Shown: positions 22,746 through 34,340 of the stretch, piece after piece | Layout: each line of letters starts with the position of its first letter | Numbering within the stretch: position 1 is the stretch's first letter | NCBI RefSeq assembly: GCF_040802235.1 | Contig: NC_133166.1 | Span: forward strand, 5,022,001-5,086,000 | Length of the DNA: 64,000 nt | Direction of reading: 5' to 3' | Source: Manis javanica | Taxonomy: Eukaryota > Chordata > Mammalia > Pholidota > Manidae | Translations under genes and position numbers: made by a program | Notes under the pieces: generated by a model | The model's input: only the letters and a program-made list of their open reading frames with translations | Database searches by the model: none | What the model was told of the DNA's origin: nothing

Positions 22746-23035
22746 AGTATTTGCAAAATTGAATTGAAAACAATCACAACCTCTTTTATTGAATACATTC
22801 AATTAAGAGGCTTAGAACTTACGTGGTGACGGGCTGTTGAGTGAGTGGCAATGACTGTCCATTAACAGACGCTCTTAAGGAGGGCCAGAAACCAGTAAAA
22901 TTTGTGGGAGGACCCTCTGCTCCAGCTCTGCCTGAAATGCTGATGTGCATCAAAGCAACCTTAGTCCCTGTCACCCTCCTCATCAGGAAACCAGAAGGTA
23001 AGCCCTTGGAAGAGCAGCTCCTGTGTCTTAGAGCT

Positions 23036-23395
23036 CGGACTGCTACAACAAAATGCCCTAAATGGGGTGGCTGAAACAGACATTTATTTCTCACTGTTCT
23101 GAAGCTGGGGAAATCAGAGAACAAATGCCAGCTGACTCAGTTCCTGGGAGAGATCTCTTCCTCGTTTACAAATGACCGTCTTCTTGCTGTGTCCTCACAC
23201 GGTGGAAAGAGACAGAGCTCTTTACTCTTCCTCTTCTTATAAGGACACTGATCCTGTTATGAGGCTGCCACCCTCATGACTTTATCTAAACCTAATTACC
23301 TCCCAAAGGCCCCCACCTCCTAATACTATCATATTGCAGGATAGGGTTTCAACATGTGAATTTGAGGGGGCACAAACATTCAGTCTATAACATCT
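23036..23395 (+). repeat. Old interspersed repeat (same family as 1590-1810)
   Basis: GACTGCTACAACAAAATGCCC, TTCTGAAGCTGGGGAAATC, TTGCTGTGTCCTCACACGG, CTTATAAGGACACTGATCC, ATTACCTCCCAAAGGCCCC and CATGTGAATTTGAGGGGGC are in the usual order. Family name not assigned. Confidence 0.6.
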
Positions 23396-24029
23396 TGCTA
23401 ACTATTTCCATATACAAATCTCTCAGGAGGTTCCAGGAGAAAAGATAGACACTAATTCTTTACTCCTATCTCTCCGACAGGGAGCAAGCACTCAGAGGAG
23501 TGAGCAAAGGGATAAGTAGTAGGAGATGAGATCAGAGAGACAACAGTGGCATGACAGTGTGCAACAGCCAAGGGAAGGGTACGGTAGTGGTGATGGGTGC
23601 TGTCTCCCTTGAGCCTGAGCTAGAAACTTCACAGGAAAGGGATTGTGATTCTCAAGAAGACCAATATGAAAACTTTAATCTTTTGCTTACAGTTTTATAT
23701 GTCTGTTGTACCCAACACAGTAGAAGCTTTGATCATACCTTTTCAGTTATCTTTGCCAGCTTTTCCCTTATCTTTTAACATATTAGTGGATCCCTAGTAT
23801 TTTGTCTTCAGTTCTGCTCTTCTCCATACAGTCTTGAGTGGCCCCAGCCTGCTGTTTGGCCCCAATTATAACCTCCATTCTGATGTAATTCTCAAATATT
23901 TGTCTTTAACTCCAAATTCTGTCCTCATCTCAGGCCCTGTTTCTGACTGTTCATTCAATACAATCTCAAGTTTGTGGTTTAAAAATTGAACTTGTATTTT
24001 CTTCTTGACATGTTGCTTCTCTTTCATGC

Positions 24030-24300
24030 ACTTATTTATTTGTTCATTTGTTGAGCATCTACCATATTCCAAATACAGAGGACACAGTAGTAGACAAGGG
24101 AGATAGTCCCGTCACTTAGTACAGAATGTAGACAAGTAAAATGGGCCATTATAACACAATGTGTTAAATAGTATTAAAGGGGATTGTAGGGTGCTACTGA
24201 AATACCTAGGAGAGAAACTGAAGCCAGACTTGGGGTTAAGGAAGCTACTGGAAAAAAGTGGTGTCTAAACTGAGACTTGAGGTATGAGTAAGAAATATAG
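24030..24300 (+). repeat. Old interspersed repeat, 5' portion
   Basis: Shares the TTTGTTGAGCATCTACC start, the TAGACAAGGGAGATAGTCCC block and the TAAACTGAGACTTGAGG block with the family at 17785. Confidence 0.45.
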
Positions 24301-24379
24301 TAGTTAGAAAAAGTTGAAAGGAAAGAAGAGGGAACAGGAGAACAGAGTATGATTCAGGAGGGAACAGTGTATGTGAAGC

Positions 24380-24760
24380 ATCCTCCACTCCTTTACCTTC
24401 CACATGTAGCTGGTCAACAAGTCTTGCTGTTTCTATCCTCTGAATAATTTTCTCTTCAGCTCAGATGACTTAATTCAAGTTTACTTAATCCACCATCTCT
24501 TGACTGGACTGTCTTCTTATTTGCCTCTCTGATTCTGGAGCTGCTACTTTTTGAATTGATCCTTTGTACTGCTTCCAGAGTGATATTACTCAAATGCAGG
24601 CTTGATTATTGAAACCTGAAGTTTTTCACAACCTATAACATTGTCTAAATTCCTCAGCACAATTCATAAATCTTTTCAAGCTTTCCAGTTTAACCTTCTA
24701 CCACATGCATTCACTTTCTGTTTCAGCCACATTAAATGATTCTTAAGTTTATCACTCAGG
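24380..24760 (+). repeat. L2 LINE fragment
   Basis: CAGAGTGATATTACTCAAATG, GTTTTTCACAACCTATAAC, AGCTTTCCAGTTTAACCT and TCAGCCACATTAAATGATTC follow L2 order. Confidence 0.55.
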
Positions 24761-25364
24761 CACGTATTCTCAAGCCTAGAATGCAGCACTCAGTCTTGTG
24801 GCTGATGGCAGTGCTAATGCTCTGCCAACAAAGAGTTAAATACAAGAAAACAGTATTACTGCACTCTGCTGAATGCCTAACTTGGGACCAAAATACAATC
24901 TCATATTTTATATTTAATACTACCTGGAGCTTCTAAAAGCTATAAATGACTAGTTGATTCTATTAACAAATCTCATCCTCAGAGATCTAGGCTTAAATGG
25001 GCTGTTACCATTTAAAGATGCAACTTCGTAGGTATGTTAAGTGTACCACTTTCCCAGATATTTGTAGTTAGGTACTTTTTAATTTGTCCTTTAGATCCAG
25101 GAACTATTTTGTGTCATTAAACCTAATCAGCCCTGAAACTTGATTTCTCTACCTACTCTTAGTTTACTTAGTTTAATAAATACATATTTCTTGGTATGTA
25201 ATGTTACCTAAATAGCATAGACTAAAACCACAGGAAAAGTTTTAGAGTTTTTTTAAGTATAGTTTTTAAAATATATTTGAGCATATAGGTAGAACTTAGC
25301 TAATAATGTATCACATTGGTTTGATAGTAGAATTGAAACAGTATAAAAAATGTGTACTTCCTTA

Positions 25365-25530
25365 GCATGGAGAAGACAAGTAATGACTCTGTAACAATCT
25401 CACTATGTTGATGGATAGTGATTGCAATGGGGTGGGGGGGGGACTTAATAGGGGTGAATGTTGAAACCACAATGGCGCTCATGTGAAACCTTCATAGGAT
25501 TGTATATCAATAATACCTTAATTAAAAAAT
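25365..25530 (+). mobile_element. Short L1 3' UTR tail
   Basis: Only the last 165 bp of the lineage L1 (AGCATGGAGAAGACAAGTAA to TGTATATCAATAATACCTTA), ending in ATTAAAAAA. A strongly 5'-truncated insertion. Confidence 0.85.
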
Positions 25531-25726
25531 ATATGCATTCCTAACATTGCTAAGAAGTATTTTTCTCTCAAATAGTTTCAACTTCTAAAATTAACTCTTT
25601 TTATCCCATTATGAGAGGGTTAGTTAGAGAAGTTTACTGGAATAATTTAATTTTTATGAAGGTTTTAAATGTGAGAGGTGAGGCAAAAGGATTTAAAGCA
25701 AAGAAATGCATGTGAAAGGCAGTTTT

Positions 25727-25740
25727 TCAAGAAAGTCATG
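25727..25740. repeat. Target-site duplication of the composite L1, left copy
   Basis: TCAAGAAAGTCATG is repeated exactly at 30532-30545, and directly precedes the poly(T) run that is the antisense poly(A) tail. Confidence 0.93.
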
Positions 25741-25750
25741 GTTTTTTTTT

Positions 25751-26600
25751 GAGAGGGCATCTCATATTTATTGATCAAATGGTTGTTAACAACAATAAAA
25801 TTCTGTATAGGAGGGTCAATACTCAATTCACAATCATTAATCCACCCCAAGCCTAATTCTTGTCAGTCTCCAATCTTCTGAAGCATAATGAACAAGTTCT
25901 TACATGGTGAACAAATTCTTACATAGTGAATAAGTTCTTACATGGTGAACAGTAAGTACAAGGGCAGTCATCACAGAAACTTTCGGTTTTGATCACGCAT
26001 TATGAACTATAAACAATCAGGTCAAATATGAATATTTGTTTGATTTTTATACTTGGTTTATATGTGGGTCCACATTTCTCCCTTTATTATTATTATTATT
26101 TTTATTTTTAATAAAATGCTGAAGTGGTAGGTAGATGCAAGATAAAGGTAAAAAACAGTTTAGTGTTGTAAGAGAGCAATTGTTGATGATCATGTGTGTG
26201 CCTGTAGACTATGTGCTAATCCGAGCTAGACAAGGGCAATAAAACATCCACGGATGCAGAAGCTTTCTCTCAAAACGGGGGTGGGGGCGGTGAGGTTCTA
26301 AGCTTCACCACTGTTGTTTCCCAATTTCTCACCTGATGGCCCCCCTGCGACTGTGCCTGTCTTAGGTTGTTCCTCCCTTGAGGAATCTTACCCGTCTCTG
26401 GCTAACCAGTCATCTTCCGGGGCCATACATGGAAATGTAAAGTTGGTAAGTGAGAGAGAAGCCATATTGTTTGAAAAGGTTAGCTTTTTACTTCTTTGCA
26501 TATTTATGCCCTGTGGTTTCTATGCCCAGCACTTGTCTCGAGGTATCTTTACCACCTGGAGGAATTATGATACTCGGTAAATTCGATATGAGGCACGAAT
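25751..26600 (-). repeat. Retroviral LTR-like tail of the composite element
   Basis: Sequence downstream of the env-like remnant in the element's sense direction, with AATAAA close to the poly(A) site and a short tandem repeat (TTCTTACATGGTGAACAA-type units at 25897-25950). Position after env and the polyadenylation signal suggest 3' LTR origin; this is inference. Confidence 0.45.
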
Positions 26601-26619
26601 TCTATTTAAGGGTTGTAAT

Positions 26620-27390
26620 TAGGAAGGAAGAAGAAAAGCTATAGAGGTAGCATATGGAAGAAAACATGGGAGGATTGATTATTTCTTTGACATATCTTCT
26701 TGTAGAGTACCTTAAGCATGTATAGGTTTTAAACTACTAACTAACTTGCGCACACATATTAACATAATAGGAATACGGTAACATAAACAAAGCAAATCTA
26801 TAATTACCAGCCATCTCCAGTGAAGCCAAGAAAACCATTTAGGCACCCTAGGCATTTGTGAACATTAGTCTATATGATGGATATTGTCCAACTGTACTTG
26901 AACAGTCTGAGAGAAATCAGACAAAGCAGCCCATTTCTGGGATCTGTTCACATCCCATATGTTCTTTTAACCATAGATAGTCTATAGTTGTAAGATTTTG
27001 GAGCGCTACAACTTGCACCCCTCCCAACTCCTGGTTGAGTTCCAACAGTACAGATCCGGTCAAATTCGTTGTCTCACTGTATGCACATGCCAGCCTAGAC
27101 ATCTCCCTCCTCATTCCAATGGCAAGTACAGGAAACGGTGGGGTGGATGCAGCCACAACTGCAGCATCGCCCGGATCCCTGTGGAGGCTTTTTGATGATC
27201 ATCCCCCGGCACGAGTCCTCCAGAGAGTGCTGATGCCGGAAGCTCCTCCTCATATCGTCGTATCTTACTTCATTTTCTGGGTAGCCAAGCTAGGCCTTGA
27301 TCTTCTGCATAAAAACAAACAGACCCTTTGCCCACACTTTGACATGCCCTCTATACCACTGTGTAGAACTCATTGGAGGTCAGCACACAG
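26620..27390 (-). pseudogene. Endogenous retroviral env remnant (transmembrane subunit-like)
   Basis: Within the 3' extension of the composite L1, a 79-codon minus-strand frame (27156-26917, stop next) resembles the retroviral Env TM ectodomain. A hydrophobic segment near residues 5-15 is followed by a heptad-like stretch, then the LQN..TID pattern (residues 52-59) and a Cys-X7-Cys pair (69 and 77), where many Env proteins have a disulfide loop. Frameshifts and stops interrupt it on both sides. It is an old, broken copy with no surface subunit recognised. Assignment rests on motif pattern; retroviral subtype is not decided. Confidence 0.55.
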
Positions 27391-27951
27391 GAACTGCTTT
27401 TTTTTTAAATTAATTAATTAATTTATTTATTTTTATTTTTATTAAGAGAAAGGAATATTATCAGAAAAGAGTACCCCCATAGCTGATCATCTGACACCCT
27501 TTAAGTGATCAACATTAAGGATATTTAAAGCATGTGTTAATCTTTGATTTACCAATAGTTTCATCCTGTCAAGGAGTAATCCCCCTTTTCTTTCTTTCTT
27601 TTTTTTTTTTTAATCTTTAATCTACACTTACATGAAGAATACTATGTTTACAATGCTCTCCCCTATATCAGGTCCCCCCTAAAATCCACATTACAGTCAC
27701 TGTCCATCAGCATAGCAAAATGTTGTAGAATCACTACTCCTTGTCCTCTCTGTGTTGTACAGCCCTCCCTCCCCTTTCTCCCTCCCGCCCATGCATGCTA
27801 ATCTTAATACCCCGTTTCTTCTTCCCCCCCACCTTCCCTGCCCACCCATCCTCCCCAGTTCCTTTCCCTTTGGTACCTGTTAGTCCATTTTTGGGTTCTG
27901 TAATTCCACTGCTGTTTTGTTCCTTCAGTTTTTCCTTTGTTCTTATACTCC

Positions 27952-30530
27952 TCAGATGAGTGAAATCATTTGGTATTTCTCTTTCTCCGCTTGGCTTATT
28001 TCACTGAGCATAATACTCTTCAGCTCCATCCATGTTGCTGCAAATGGTAGGATTTTCCCTCTTGTTATGGCTGAGTAGTATTCCATTGTGTATATGTACC
28101 ACATCTTCTTTATCCATTCATCTACTGATGGGCATTTAGGTTGCTTCCAATTCTTGGCTATTGTAAATAATACTGCGATAAACAAAGGGGTGCATCTGTC
28201 TTTCTCAAACTTGATTGCTGCGTTCTTAGGGTAAATTCCTAGGAGTGGAATTCCTGGGTCAAATGGTAGGTCTGTTTTGAGCATTTTGATGAACCTCCAT
28301 ACTGCTTTCCACAATGGTTGAACTAAATTACATTCCCACCAGCAGTGTAGGAGGGTTCCCCTTTCTCCACAGTCTCGCCAACATTTCTTCTTCTTGGTCT
28401 TTTGGATGGCAGCTATCCTTACTGGTGTGAGGTGATACCTCATTGTGGTTTTAATTTGCATTTCTCTGATAATTAGCGATGTGGAGCATGTTTTCATGTG
28501 TCTGTTGACCATCTGTATTTCTTTTTTAGAGAACTGTCTGTTCAGTTCCTCTGCCCATTTTTTAATTGGGTTATTTGTTTTTTGTTTGTTGAGGTGGGTG
28601 AGCTCTTTATATATTCTGGACGTCAAGCCTTTATCAGATCTGTCATTTTCAAATATATTCTCCCATACTGTAGGGTTCCTTTTTGTTCTATTGATGGTGT
28701 CTTTTACTGTATAGAAGCTTTTCAGCTTAATGTAGTCCCACTAGCTCATTTTTGCTGTTGTTTTCCTTGCCCGTGGAGATAATGTTCAAGAAGAGGTCAC
28801 TCATGTGTATGTCAAGAGGTTTTTGCCTATGTTTTTTTCCAAGAGTTTAATGGTTTCATGACTTACATTCAGGTCTTTGATCCATTTTGAGTTTACCTTT
28901 GTATATGGGGTTAGACAATGGTCCAGTTTCATTCTCTTACATGTAGCTGTCCAGTTTTGCCAGCACCATCTGTTGAAGAGACTGTCATTTTGCCATTGTA
29001 TGTCCATGGCTCCTTTATCAAATATTAATTGACCATATATGTTTGGGTTAATTTCTGGAGTCTCTAATCTGTTCCACTGGTCTGTGGCTCTGTTCTTGTG
29101 CCAGTACCAAATTGTCTTGATTACTATGGCTTTATAGTAGAGCTTGAAGTTGGGGAGTGAGATCCCCCCTACTTTATTCTTCTTTTTCACGATTGCTTTG
29201 GCTATTCGGGGTCTTTGGTGTGTCCATATGAATTTTTGAATTATTTGTTCCAATTCATTGAAGAATATTGCTGGTAATTTGATAGGGATTGCATCAAATC
29301 TGTATATTGCTTTGGGCAGGATGGCCATTTTGATGATATTAATTCTTCCTAGCCATGAGCATGGGATGAGTTTCCATTTGTTAGTGTCCCCTTTAATTTC
29401 TCTTAAGAGTGACTTGTAGTTTTCAGAGTATAAGTCTTTCACTTCTTTGGTTAGGTTTATACCTAGGTATTTTATTCTTTTTGATGCAATTGTGAATGGA
29501 ATTATTTTCCTGATTTCTCTTTCTATTGGTTCATTGTTAGTGTATAGGAAAGCTACAGATTTCTGTGTGTTAATTTTGTATCCTGCAACTTTGCTGTATT
29601 CCGATATCAGTTCTAGTAGTTTTGGAGTGGAGTCTTTAGGGTTTTTTATGTACAGTATCATATCATCTGCAAATAGTGACAGTTTAACTTCTTCTTTACC
29701 AATCTGGATTCCTTGTATTTCTTTGTTTTGTCTGATTGCCGTGGCTAGGACCTCCAGTACTATGTTGAATAACAGTGGGGAGAGTGGGCATCCTTGTCTG
29801 GTTCCGATCTCAGAGGAAATGCTTTCAGCTTCTCGCTGTTCAGTATAATGTTGGCTGTGGGTTTATCATATATGGCCTTTATTATGTTGAAGTACTTGCC
29901 CTCTATTTCCATTTTGCTGAGAGTTTTTATCATGAATGGATGTTGAATTTTGTCAAATGCTTTTTCAGCATCTATGGAGATGATCATGTGGTTTTTGTCT
30001 TTCTTTTTTTTGATGTGGTGGATGATGTTGATGAATTTTCAAATGTTGTACCATCCTTGCATCCCTGGGATGAATCCCACTTGGTCATGGTGTATGATCT
30101 TTTTGATATACTGTTGAATTCTGTTTGCTAGTATTTTATTGAGTATTTTTGCATCTACATTCATCAGGGATATTGGTCTGTAATTTTCTTTTTTGGTGGG
30201 GTCTTTGCCTGGTTTTGGTATTAGGGTGATGTTGGCTTTATAGAATGAGTTTGGGAGTATTCCCTCCTCTTCTATTTTTTGGAACACTTTAAGGAGAATG
30301 GGTATTATGTCTTCTCTGTGTGTCTGATAAAATTCCAAGGTAAATCCGTCTGGTCCCGGGGTTTTGTTCTTGGGTAATTTTTTGATTACCATTTCAATTT
30401 CTTTGCTCGTAATTGGTTTGTTTAACATTTGTGTTTCTTCCTTGGTCAGTCTTGGGAGGTTGTATTTTTCTAGGAAGTTGTCCATTTCTTCTAGGTTTTC
30501 CAGCTTGTTGGCATGTAGGTTTTCATAGTA
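27952..30530 (-). pseudogene. L1 ORF2 remnant (reverse transcriptase and C-terminal domain)
   Basis: Frame-broken ORF2, read on the minus strand. 30485-30039 holds the N-terminal reverse transcriptase blocks (ending in the [12 protein letters not shown] segment). 29987-29760 follows in another frame ([15 protein letters not shown]). The catalytic box reads FADD at 29673-29662, and the palm and thumb continue to 28801. 28626-27952 is the C-terminal domain with its Cys/His-rich stretch, ending at the ORF2 stop. The endonuclease domain and ORF1 are missing through 5' truncation. Frameshifts separate the pieces, so no functional protein is made. Confidence 0.88.
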
Positions 30531-30531
30531 G

Positions 30532-30545
30532 TCAAGAAAGTCATG
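30532..30545. repeat. Target-site duplication of the composite L1, right copy
   Basis: Exact second copy of TCAAGAAAGTCATG, abutting the truncated 5' end of the L1. Confidence 0.93.
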
Positions 30546-30844
30546 TTTAATGATTCCTAGACCACATTAAATTGAGAAATAATGATTTTAAGAACTAAGA
30601 AAAAGGTCTTGAACAAATTAAATAAGACAATTGCTACACAATATAAATTTATTACGAGTAATTGAGGACTAAACTGTTACTTGGGAATTTGAGTGCACAT
30701 TGTAATACTATTTTAAAAACTTGATTCTGCAAATTATAGGACTAGTATTTTTAGATAATTTTAACAATTCCAGATTTTCAGGTTTACCTAAAAAATATTA
30801 AAAATAAATTTTCTGATGCTATTAAAATTAAGCTTTGAGTTAAT

Positions 30845-31360
30845 ATTTTATATTTTAGAAATTAACCACTTGTCAGATATATGATTTGTAGATATTTTCT
30901 CACATTCTGTAGGTTGCCTTTTCACTCTATTGATGTTTCCTTTACTATGCAGGAGCTCTTTAGTTTAATGTAGTCCCACTTGTCTAATTTTGCTTTTGTT
31001 CCCTATGTTTTTGGGGTCATATCTGTGAAATTATTGCCAAAACCAATATGTGAAGCTTTCCACATATGTTTTATTACAGAAGTTTTAGAGTTCCAAGTTT
31101 TACATTTAAGTTTTTAATACATTTTTAATTGATTTTTGTGTATAGTATAAGAAAAAAATCTAATTTCCTTCTTTTGCATGTGGATATTCGATTTTCCCAG
31201 CACCATTTGTTGAAGAGACTGTCTTTTTCCCATTATGTATTCTTGGCATCCTCTTTGCAGATTAGTTGACCATATGTACATAGATTTATTTCTGAACTCT
31301 CTGTTCTATTGGTTTCTGTGTCTCTCTTTATGCCAATATCATACTGTCTTAATTACAAAT
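30845..31360 (-). repeat. Old L1M fragment, antisense
   Basis: ACCACTTGTCAGATATATGA, TTTAGTTTAATGTAGTCCCACTT, CCAGCACCATTTGTTGAAG and ATGCCAATATCATACTGTC correspond to antisense L1 ORF2, but much more diverged than the composite next to it. Confidence 0.7.
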
Positions 31361-31999
31361 GACCCCAAATAACCAGAACAATCTTGAAAATGAAGAACAA
31401 AGCTGATGTATTTCCTAATTTCAGAATATGTTAGAAGACTAATATATCTAATAATAAAGTATAACTTTACTTTTATGGGAAACTGTTGTGCTGAGTCCCA
31501 GTTAGCACTGGGATAAAGGTGGCTGCCTAAATCCTAATGTCCCCATATATGCTCCCAAAATATCTGTTAATTCAACAAGGAGCACAAATCCATTCATGAA
31601 ATTATTCATTTAACTTTATCAAGAGACAAGGAATAGAGGGGGCAGCCTTGACAAAACATTGCTCTGGAGGAGGAGATAAAAAGAGCAGTAGAGGTGTCCT
31701 TCAGATACCTGGGAGTGAGGAGAAAGAAGGAAGTATAACGGGAAATTGGAGATCCTGTGGAAGTGAAAGAGAAACAGGAGACATACTAATTACTCCCTGT
31801 CACTCCTAATTAACTCACATCATCCATTAAATAAACTGAACTTCACGGTGCTGGCAGAAAGGAATACTCTCAAATTAGGGTCCCTGTCCATTAAGTGTCT
31901 AGCAATAGGAAAAATCATACATAAAGAATAAATTGCAATGTATCTAAGGGAGAATATATTGCAACTAAATTTAATAGAGTCAGTGAATTTCTTTTAAAG

Positions 32000-33070
32000 A
32001 GGAATTTAAATGAAGTAAAGACATCAAAAGGGTCACAGAGAATGTGGTTGAAATGGAGGACAGGCAAAGAAAATTCAACATGTAATTGAAATCTCTAAAG
32101 GAGAAAAGCAAAATATTTGAACTAAACAAATATTTAAAGCTATGATCCAAGAAAATTTTCCAGAAATAAGAGAAAGCCTAAATCTACATATCAGGCCCAC
32201 TATATCCCTGGGAAAATTGACTCAGCGTGCTTGACCCCAAGATATATCATAGCAAAACCATTAGACTTAACGACAAAAATTCCCAGAACCTCAAGCAAAA
32301 GAACAAAATACATAATGGTTGAGAAAATTAGTCTGGCATCAAACTTCTCAAAAATAGCATACGAAACAAGACAAGTGGAACAGCATTTTGAAGAAACTCA
32401 ACGATAAAAAGTGTGAGCCAAGGATGTAAAGGCTATAGAAGAACAGTTCAAAACATGGAAAAACTCAGGGAATACTGTGCTCAGGAGCCCTTCTTGAGGA
32501 ATCTCCTAGAGCAGCGGTTCTTAAAGTGTGTCCCCAGACCCACAACATCAGAATACCTGGGAACTTGTTAGGAATGCATATTCTCAGGCCCACCACTGAC
32601 TTGCTGAGTCAGAAGTGGGGTGGAATACATCAGTTTGTGTTTCACCAAACCCTACAGATCATTCTGATGCACATCCAACAAGATAATCAACAACTTCTAA
32701 TGAACGGGTGATTGGGGAAGCTTTGGCAGAGGACTGATAGCAAGCATTTAATATACTGATTGTTGGTATAAGTTTAAGATGTAGGTGGGGACATGACTGG
32801 AATAACAGTATCTAAAGCATCATAAATATTGCCAGAGTAGAAAGAATGCAACTAAAAAATGAGAATAAGAGAAAGGTAAAAGTAAAATAAGACCCTTCAT
32901 TGTTATAGAAGAAATAGATGGATGTCAAAGGATACCATTTAAAACTGACAAACAAGATGGTAGGAGATTAACGAAGGAAAATAAAGAGGGTTAAGGGTAT
33001 CATAAAAGATACAATGACAAAGGTAACCAGTAGAGTAATTAAACTAAATGTGTAATACATGATCCTGTGC
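32000..33070 (+). repeat. HAL1/L1-related old LINE fragment, split by a MER5 element
   Basis: GATCCAAGAAAATTTTCCAGA, AATAAGAGAAAGCCTAAATC, CCCAAGATATATCATAGC, AACAGCATTTTGAAGAAACTC and GAGCCCTTCTTGAGGAATCT are in the order of the HAL1/L1M ORF1-type 3' region. It continues after the MER5 insertion at about 32700. Confidence 0.5.
32513..32695 (+). mobile_element. MER5-type hAT DNA transposon remnant
   Basis: CAGCGGTTCTTAAAGTGTGT at the left end, GGAACTTGTTAGGAATGCATAT and CATTCTGATGCACATCC inside. MER5A/B-like, about 180 bp, inserted in the HAL1-like fragment. The right inverted end is degraded. Confidence 0.75.
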
Positions 33071-33190
33071 TGAAAAAAATTGTGCTTTATGTGTACAATT
33101 GATGAAATTAGAATATGGAATATAGATTTAAAAATCAATTATTCTAGAATAATTCCAAAATAAATTTTTTTTCCAAATTATTCCAAAATA

Positions 33191-33901
33191 ATAATTTTCC
33201 CAAAAAAGTTTAAAAAAGTTGTATGTCAGTCAGTCATTCTCAACTAGGTCATGTAGGGTACTCCAGTTCCCTGTTCTATAGGTTTATTGTATGTATTGGA
33301 GTGGAACAAATTTTCATTTCTTTAAAATCACCTGTACTTTAGACCTCACTAATGCATATCAGTCATCTCAATATATTTGAATTTAGTAAATTTTACAAGA
33401 CAGGCAATGATGACTAAACATCTCTCTCCCTAAAAGGCGCAAAATCATTCTAAATAGATACAAGAGCAAATTTTGAAACTACAATTTTAAAGATTATGGT
33501 GGCTTTATAATTTTTTAAGTACTTAAAAATATGATTGCTATTTATGTGTATGGTATGTTTTGAAGGTAACAAGAAATGAAAATTTATTTGATTGTTTATA
33601 CTTTTCATCCCTTTCTTCAATGATCATTTGCTATAAACCTCAGGTACACAAAGGTGGAAAAAAGTTTTGAATACTTGAGCTTTTTACTTTGAAGTGCTTA
33701 GTCCAAACAAAATAGTCAGCAAATAAGTCTAGTGCTTCTTTTAAATATATTAAAACTCAGGGTATTAATGTGAATTAACTTAGGGTGGAAATAGTAAACA
33801 TGAATACAAGTGATATGCTCTACTTTTCAAAAATTTATTTATGCCAGCTTTAACCTAATTTTAAAAATGAAAAGTAAAGTACTTTGTTTTTCTTTTTAAA
33901 G
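33191..33901. other. End of intron 1, no recognised element
   Basis: AT-rich unique-looking sequence leading to the exon 2 acceptor. Confidence 0.4.
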
Positions 33902-34025
33902 ATATGGATGTAATGAGGCCCTTAATAAATGAACAGAATTTTGAAGGGACATCAGACGAAGAACATGAGCAAGAACTCCTGCCTGTTCAGAAGCATTACC
34001 AGCTTGATGATCAAGAGGGTATTTC
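33902..34025 (+). CDS. SLC36A4: SLC36A4 coding exon 2 (residues 18-59)
   Basis: Encodes the hydrophilic, acidic cytosolic N-terminal tail ([14 protein letters not shown]... through QLDDQEGIS), nearly identical to the human protein as I remember it. The acceptor is a pyrimidine-rich tract ending TTTTTAAAG before 33902, and the donor is GTAAGT at 34026. Exon 1 ends in phase 1 and this exon ends after two bases of codon 59. No membrane segment is present; the tail carries several acidic residues typical of PAT N-termini. It follows a 19.6-kb intron. Confidence 0.97.
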
Positions 34026-34059
34026 GTAAGTGTTAAGGTTTATAAGTCTCCTTTTCTGT

Positions 34060-34340
34060 TCATTCAGTGTGTGTTTGTAATCATCTTTTACAGGCAAGGC
34101 ACTTTACTAGGTACTACAGAAGACACGCAGATGAAAAAGACATAGTCCCGACCCTCAAGGTGTTTGTAGTCAATTTAGGAAAGAAGAAATACATCTAAAT
34201 TGCAGAGCAGTATATAGGAGTTGTTACTAGAATGATGATATATATCAAATGCTAAGGACCTTGGAAGAAGGGAGATCTGATTGAGAGGAATGGAAATTTT
34301 AAGAGAAGTAGCTTCTGAAATGGTTAGGAGATTGTGGGAG
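34060..34340 (+). repeat. Old interspersed repeat, 5' portion (intron 2)
   Basis: CAAGGCACTTTACTAGGTACT, AGACATAGTCCCGACCCTCAAGG and TCAAATGCTAAGGACCTTG share the layout of the old family at 17785-18010. Confidence 0.4.

Larger units (their letters stand above)
25741..30531 (-). mobile_element. 5'-truncated L1 with retroviral-derived 3' extension (composite)
   Basis: One antisense insertion of 4.79 kb, flanked by exact 14-bp target duplications. In the element's sense direction: a broken ORF2 (30530 to 27952) lacking the endonuclease end, an ordinary L1 3' UTR (27951 to about 27613), an A-rich tract (27612-27590), a short segment, a second A-rich tract (27440-27400), then about 1.65 kb absent from the other L1s here, and a poly(A) tail at 25742-25750. 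AATAAA (antisense of 25767-25772) lies about 16 bp from the tail. The extension holds an Env-like remnant and an LTR-like tail. It lies in SLC36A4 intron 1, opposite to the gene, and is incapable of autonomous movement. Confidence 0.9.

Noticed and set aside
26314-26580. 88-codon plus-strand open frame
   Set aside because: Antisense to the LTR-like tail of the composite; no recognisable product.
27035-27421. 128-codon plus-strand open frame in the composite element
   Set aside because: It is antisense to the env-like remnant and the L1; treated as a shadow frame.
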